Shown: in pieces, positions 5,619 to 10,118 of the stretch
Position numbering within the stretch: position 1 is the first letter of the stretch
Layout: the number at the start of each line of letters is the position of its first letter
Assembly (NCBI GenBank): GCA_964486825.1
Contig: CAZAQS010000172.1
Coordinates: forward strand, 1-10,118
Direction of reading: 5' to 3'
Origin: CAZAQS01 sp964486825
GTDB lineage: Bacteria; Chloroflexota; Anaerolineae; Anaerolineales; UBA4823
Length of the DNA stretch: 10,118 nt
The notes under the pieces: generated by a model
Told to the model about the DNA's origin: nothing
Databases searched by the model: none
The model's input: only the letters and a program-made list of their open reading frames with translations
Made by a program: the position numbers and the translations under genes

Positions 5619-7049
5619 ATGAAAGGCAAATTGCATCCCAAGCCATTCTTATTGCTAAGCCTGTCCGTTATCCTGGTGCTGAGCGCCTGTACACCCACTG
5701 CGCCGGTAGTCCCCCCGACTTCGGTTCCGGCGGAGCCACAAATTGTGGAAGTGACCAAAATTGTCGCCGGGACTCCGGAAATCCAGCACGTGATCGTGAC
5801 CCCTACACCCGAGCCGGAAGCTCCTAAGCCAAAGGGTGAAATCCTGGTATGGGGCTGGCCCGCTGCAGACCAGGCATTTGCAGCTATAATGGAAGGCTTT
5901 AACAAAGAATATCCCGACATCGAGGTCTCTGTTGAAATGATCCCCGGCATGGCTGGAGGAACACGAGACGCCCTGGCAGCCGCTCTGGCTGCCGGCAGCG
6001 GGGCGCCAGATATCTCGATGATCGAGATTAACGATATCGGTCGTTTTGTCATGCAGGGAGGGCTTGTCGATCTAAAACAACCACCTTATAACGCCGGGAA
6101 ATATGAAAATGACTTCGTGCCTTATAAGTGGCAGCAAGGATTAACCCTCGATGGAAAACTGCTGGCATTTCCCTGGGATATCGGACCCGCGGGTCTTTTC
6201 TACCGGCGCGACATTTTTGAGGCTGCCGGATTACCAAGCCAGCCAGAAGAAGTCGCTGAACTATTGAGCACCTGGCAGGGTTACCTGGACACCGGAGAAA
6301 AAGTCAACGACCCAGACAACAATATCTTCTGGACGGACAATATCTCCAACATCCCTTATATTTACTTCGCTCACAAGAATTTCTTTGACGAGGACTTGAA
6401 CATTGCCTTCAACAACCCGCGCACGCTTGAGATGTTTGAGTACGCGCTCGAAGGCCGGCGGGCAAACCTGGATGCCAGGGTCCCACCCTGGACCCAGGAG
6501 TGGTACACCGCCCTGGGAAGTGGGCAAATTGCCACCACCATCGCTGGGAGCTGGTTCGGGGGTTTCCTGAAATCCTGGATCGATCCAGAAGGATTGGGCA
6601 ACTGGGGTGTGGTTCCAATTCCCGAAGACCCGCTCCAAAACTGGGGTGGTTCCTTCCTTGCGATCACCGAACAAAGCCAGAATAAAGAGGCTGCCTGGGC
6701 GTTCATAGAATATGCCATGGCCAATGCGGATGCCCAGAATCGTATGTTCATCTCGGTGGACTACTTCCCTGCTTATCTGCCTGCCTGGGAAAACCCACTT
6801 TATGAAGAGGGTGATCCTTACTTCGCCGGTCAGAAGACCCGCATGATGTGGGTTAATATTGCCAGCTCGGAAGGTAATGTATTCACAACGCCGCTTGATT
6901 CGGCAGCAGAAGGAGCATTCAATGCCGAAGTCGGCAAAATGCTCGACCAGGACCTGGATCCTGAGCTTACCCTGGAGAACGCCGTCAAGGCGGTGGAGGA
7001 TGCGATCGCAAAGGATAAAGAGACTTTGCTTTCCAAAATGAACCAGTAA
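5619..7049 (+). CDS. Sugar ABC transporter solute-binding lipoprotein (CUT1 type)
   Basis: A 476-residue extracytoplasmic receptor that delivers a carbohydrate to the two permeases downstream. The signal peptide (about 9-22) ends at lipobox LSAC with Cys24, so the protein is membrane-anchored. Residues 25-72 are a Pro/Thr/Val spacer with VEVTKIVAGTPE and VIVTPTPEPEAP, a style frequent in Chloroflexota binding proteins. From about 73 the fold is the family 1 bacterial extracellular binding protein: EILVWGWPAADQAF, AIMEGFNKEYPDIEV, SGAPDISMIEINDIGRFV, LLAFPWDIGPAGLFYRRDIF, TIAGSWFGGF and NKEAAWAFIEYAM. Trp78 and Trp80 and other aromatics are plausible sugar-stacking residues. The start is set by AGGAG at 5606-5610, 8 nt upstream. 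It is first in the structural operon and is followed by a strong hairpin, a common arrangement for keeping binding-protein mRNA abundant. The neighbouring GH42 enzyme suggests a beta-galactoside or galactose-containing oligosaccharide ligand (inference). Confidence 0.93.
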   Translation: MKGKLHPKPFLLLSLSVILVLSACTPTAPVVPPTSVPAEPQIVEVTKIVAGTPEIQHVIVTPTPEPEAPKPKGEILVWGWPAADQAFAAIMEGFNKEYPDIEVSVEMIPGMAGGTRDALAAALAAGSGAPDISMIEINDIGRFVMQGGLVDLKQPPYNAGKYENDFVPYKWQQGLTLDGKLLAFPWDIGPAGLFYRRDIFEAAGLPSQPEEVAELLSTWQGYLDTGEKVNDPDNNIFWTDNISNIPYIYFAHKNFFDEDLNIAFNNPRTLEMFEYALEGRRANLDARVPPWTQEWYTALGSGQIATTIAGSWFGGFLKSWIDPEGLGNWGVVPIPEDPLQNWGGSFLAITEQSQNKEAAWAFIEYAMANADAQNRMFISVDYFPAYLPAWENPLYEEGDPYFAGQKTRMMWVNIASSEGNVFTTPLDSAAEGAFNAEVGKMLDQDLDPELTLENAVKAVEDAIAKDKETLLSKMNQ

Positions 7050-7060
7050 GCTCGCATGCC

Positions 7061-7095
7061 ACAGTCCCCGGCTTGCCGGGCAAGCCGGGGACTGT
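7061..7095. repeat. Very strong intercistronic hairpin after the binding-protein gene
   Basis: ACAGTCCCCGGCTTGCC (7061-7077) is perfectly complementary to GGCAAGCCGGGGACTGT (7079-7095); with a realistic 3-nt loop this is a 16-bp stem. It begins 11 bases after the binding-protein stop codon and ends a few bases before the permease SD. There is no U-tract, so it is unlikely to be a simple terminator. The likely roles are protection of the upstream mRNA 3' end and reduced expression of the permeases, as the malE-malF intercistronic palindromes do. The sequence resembles dispersed CCCCGGC palindromes and may be one copy of a genomic family. Confidence 0.85.
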
Positions 7096-7108
7096 ATAGT
7101 CAGGAAAG

Positions 7109-8056
7109 GTGGAAGCGTTGATCCGGACCGTTCGAATTCGCCCCCTAAATATCGCCTTTACTCTCCCCTTGCGAGATATCCGTAAGAACTGGGCCGCTTA
7201 CTTGTTTATCTCTCCGTTCTACCTTCTTTTCGCGATCTTTGGGTTATTCCCTATCCTGTTTTCATTCTACTTGAGCTTTACAAGCTGGACAGGTTACGGA
7301 CCGATCGTTTTTCGAGGATTTAAGAATTACATCGAGCTGTTCCGAGACGTATTATTTTTGAAATCACTCTCCAACACGCTCATTATATGGGTTGCAGCCC
7401 ACATCCCCATGCTGCTGATAGCGCTTATCCTGGCATTCATTCTCGATTCAGGCATGGTTCGCTTCCCAAACTTTTTTAAGACCATCTACTTTACCCCAAT
7501 GGTCACATCGACCGTGGCAGTGGCATTCGTTTTCATGACCCTGTACGGTGAACGCTTTGGCCTGATCAATTATGTTCTTAAGACAATTGGCCTCCCGGCG
7601 ATCAATTGGTGGGGTGGTACTGGCTTCTGGATCAAGCCAGCCATCATCCTGCTTTTCATCTGGCGTTGGACCGGTTGGAATATGGTCATTTATTTAGCTG
7701 GCCTGCAAGGGATCGATTCAGAGCTGTACGATGCTGCCAGGGTGGATGGCGCCAGCTACCCGCAGCTATTACGCTATATCGTCCTCCCCTTGCTCAAGCC
7801 CGTGATTCTGTTCTCGTTGATCCTGTCATTTATAGGCGGCATAACCATATTCGATGAACCTTACCTGCTGACGTGGATGCGCACTTTAGGGGGTACCAAT
7901 TATGCCGGCCTGACCTTATCCTACTATCTCTACCATGAAGGCTTTACGCGTGGGCACCTTGGATATGCATCGGCATTGGCCTATGTGATCTGCTTTATCA
8001 TTATTGCCCTTTCAGCTATTAATATGAAATTTTTTAGTACGAGATCAGGCGAATGA
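7109..8056 (+). CDS. Sugar ABC transporter permease, MalF/UgpA type
   Basis: An inner-membrane subunit of a CUT1 sugar importer, 315 residues with about six helices (near 30-56, 87-112, 123-146, 177-199, 228-250, 282-305). The cytoplasmic EAA loop that docks the ATPase is clear: SELYDAARVDGASYPQLLRY (204-223) followed by IVLPLLKP. Start choice: the GTG at 7109 lies only 3 nt after AGGA (7102-7105), while the in-frame TTG at 7118 has AAAGGTGG (7105-7112) 5 nt upstream. The true protein may therefore begin at 7118 and be three residues shorter. It follows the binding-protein gene by 59 bp occupied by the hairpin, and precedes the second permease by 24 bp. It pairs with that permease as a heterodimer. 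Confidence 0.94.
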   Translation: MEALIRTVRIRPLNIAFTLPLRDIRKNWAAYLFISPFYLLFAIFGLFPILFSFYLSFTSWTGYGPIVFRGFKNYIELFRDVLFLKSLSNTLIIWVAAHIPMLLIALILAFILDSGMVRFPNFFKTIYFTPMVTSTVAVAFVFMTLYGERFGLINYVLKTIGLPAINWWGGTGFWIKPAIILLFIWRWTGWNMVIYLAGLQGIDSELYDAARVDGASYPQLLRYIVLPLLKPVILFSLILSFIGGITIFDEPYLLTWMRTLGGTNYAGLTLSYYLYHEGFTRGHLGYASALAYVICFIIIALSAINMKFFSTRSGE

Positions 8057-8062
8057 TCTCGT
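8039..8062. repeat. Stem-loop spanning the permease stop codon
   Basis: ACGAGATCA (8039-8047) pairs perfectly with TGATCTCGT (8054-8062) around the 6-nt loop GGCGAA. The TGA stop of the first permease (8054-8056) is inside the 3' arm, and the SD of the next gene (GAGGTGA, 8070-8076) lies just beyond. No U-tract follows. It could couple translation of the two permeases or mark an RNA-processing point. Confidence 0.55.
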
Positions 8063-8080
8063 TCGTGAAGAGGTGAGGCA

Positions 8081-8950
8081 ATGAGCACAGTTCCAACTAG
8101 CTATAAGCCAAAATTCAACTTGAAGCGCTTCTTTACCAAAACAGTCCTGTATACAGTATTGATCATTGGTGGTTTATTGTCCGCCTTTCCATTCTACTGG
8201 ATGCTGATACTGGCTAGCCATACCATGAAATCCATTATCCAATACCCGCCGCCGTTCTTACCTGGAAGCAATCTCATGATCAATTACGCCAACATGCTCA
8301 AGGTAATTCCTTTCTGGCGGAATTTTCTTAATAGCATGCTCGTTGCTTCGTCAACCACCGCCCTTACGCTCCTGTTCTGTTCGATGGGAGGCTATGCTTT
8401 TGCCATGCACCGTTTTCCCGGCAAACGGTTTTTGTTTGGGTTGATGTTGGGTACCATGATGGTACCTTCGCTGGTTATGCTTATTCCCTGGTTCATCATC
8501 ATTAGCCGCCTGGAATGGGTCAACAACCTCAAGGCTCTGATTATCCCCGGAGCAGTTTCCGCCTTCGGGATCTTCTGGATGCGGCAGTATATCTCTGCCA
8601 ACATCAACTCCGAGCTTCTGGATGCTGCCCGGGTGGACGGCTGTTCTGAGGTGATGATCTTTTTCCGGGTAGTCGCTCCGTTATTAAAACCCGCTTACGG
8701 AGCGCTGGGGATCATGACCTTTATGAGCAGTTGGAACGCTTTCTTCTACCCTTTACTGGTGTTGAAAAAGGCCGACTCCGCTACCTTACCATTAGCATTA
8801 CAAATCTTGCGCGGCGATCCCTACCGGGGCGGCGACTACGGCGTGCTGATGTTCGGAACGGCCTTGGCGATGCTCCCCATCTTGCTCGCCTTTTGGGCTG
8901 CCTCTCGCCAGTTTATCTCAGGATTGACTGCTGGCGCAATAAAAGGTTAA
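8081..8950 (+). CDS. Sugar ABC transporter permease, MalG/UgpE type
   Basis: The second membrane subunit of the CUT1 importer, 289 residues with about six helices (near 20-45, 82-108, 117-142, 149-170, 205-228, 254-275). The EAA loop is NSELLDAARVDGCSEVMIFF (176-195) followed by RVVAPLLKP, and the C-terminus SGLTAGAIKG is the usual MalG-type ending. The ATG at 8081 is preceded by GAGGTGA at 8070-8076. It forms the translocation pore with the first permease. The expected ATPase partner is not encoded here. The next gene starts 4 bp after the stop codon, so the galactosidase is very probably cotranscribed. Confidence 0.95.
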   Translation: MSTVPTSYKPKFNLKRFFTKTVLYTVLIIGGLLSAFPFYWMLILASHTMKSIIQYPPPFLPGSNLMINYANMLKVIPFWRNFLNSMLVASSTTALTLLFCSMGGYAFAMHRFPGKRFLFGLMLGTMMVPSLVMLIPWFIIISRLEWVNNLKALIIPGAVSAFGIFWMRQYISANINSELLDAARVDGCSEVMIFFRVVAPLLKPAYGALGIMTFMSSWNAFFYPLLVLKKADSATLPLALQILRGDPYRGGDYGVLMFGTALAMLPILLAFWAASRQFISGLTAGAIKG

Positions 8951-8954
8951 TCAT

Positions 8955-10118
<1,164 letters not shown>

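Noticed and set aside
5296..5646. 116-codon minus-strand frame in the spacer before the transport operon
   Set aside because: Low-complexity mixture with no family resemblance, it overlaps the binding-protein start and has no SD or promoter; more likely chance.
7061..7095. Intrinsic terminator ending the operon after the binding protein
   Set aside because: The stem is strong but no U-tract follows on either strand, and the permease SD starts almost at once.

Overview
The window looks like chromosomal DNA of a Chloroflexota bacterium, probably of the Anaerolineae/Caldilineae type. This is inferred from style: two lipoproteins with proline/threonine-rich spacers, one carrying the 'VEVTKIV...VTPTPEPE' spacer often seen on solute-binding proteins of that phylum; a META-domain lipoprotein with an extra N-terminal module; and intergenic repeats of the CACGAATT and heptanucleotide kinds. 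No rRNA, tRNA, CRISPR array, transposase or phage gene is visible.

Left part (1-4001): a housekeeping gene runs leftward off the window. It encodes glycyl-tRNA synthetase with the alpha and beta subunits fused in one reading frame; 704 codons are visible and the C-terminus is missing. Across a 178-bp divergent spacer, with -10-like boxes on both strands and a three-unit CACGAAT repeat, lies a rightward META-domain lipoprotein gene. It converges through a GC-rich hairpin on a leftward 10-helix EamA/DMT-family transporter.

Right part (4002-10118): a sugar-utilisation locus. A LacI-family regulator sits behind a near-consensus promoter whose start site is covered by a striking operator. That operator has three GAACG cores exactly 12 bp apart inside a 42-bp inverted repeat, which suggests autoregulation. 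After a 328-bp spacer come a lipoprotein solute-binding protein, two MalF/MalG-type permeases and a GH42 beta-galactosidase cut by the right edge. The spacer holds an 11-bp inverted repeat, a possible 24-codon leader ORF and an unusually complete Shine-Dalgarno sequence with no properly spaced start. No ABC ATPase is present, so the importer probably borrows a shared MsmK/MalK-type ATPase or has one beyond the edge. The likely scheme is that a beta-galactoside or galacto-oligosaccharide is captured outside the membrane, imported through the two permeases, and hydrolysed in the cytoplasm by the GH42 enzyme under LacI-type control. The exact sugar cannot be read from the sequence.

The least ordinary items are the 12-bp-phased triple operator, the fused GlyRS, the 17-bp hairpin after the binding-protein gene, and the untranslated region ahead of the transport operon. 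I see no clear sign of a wholly new system.
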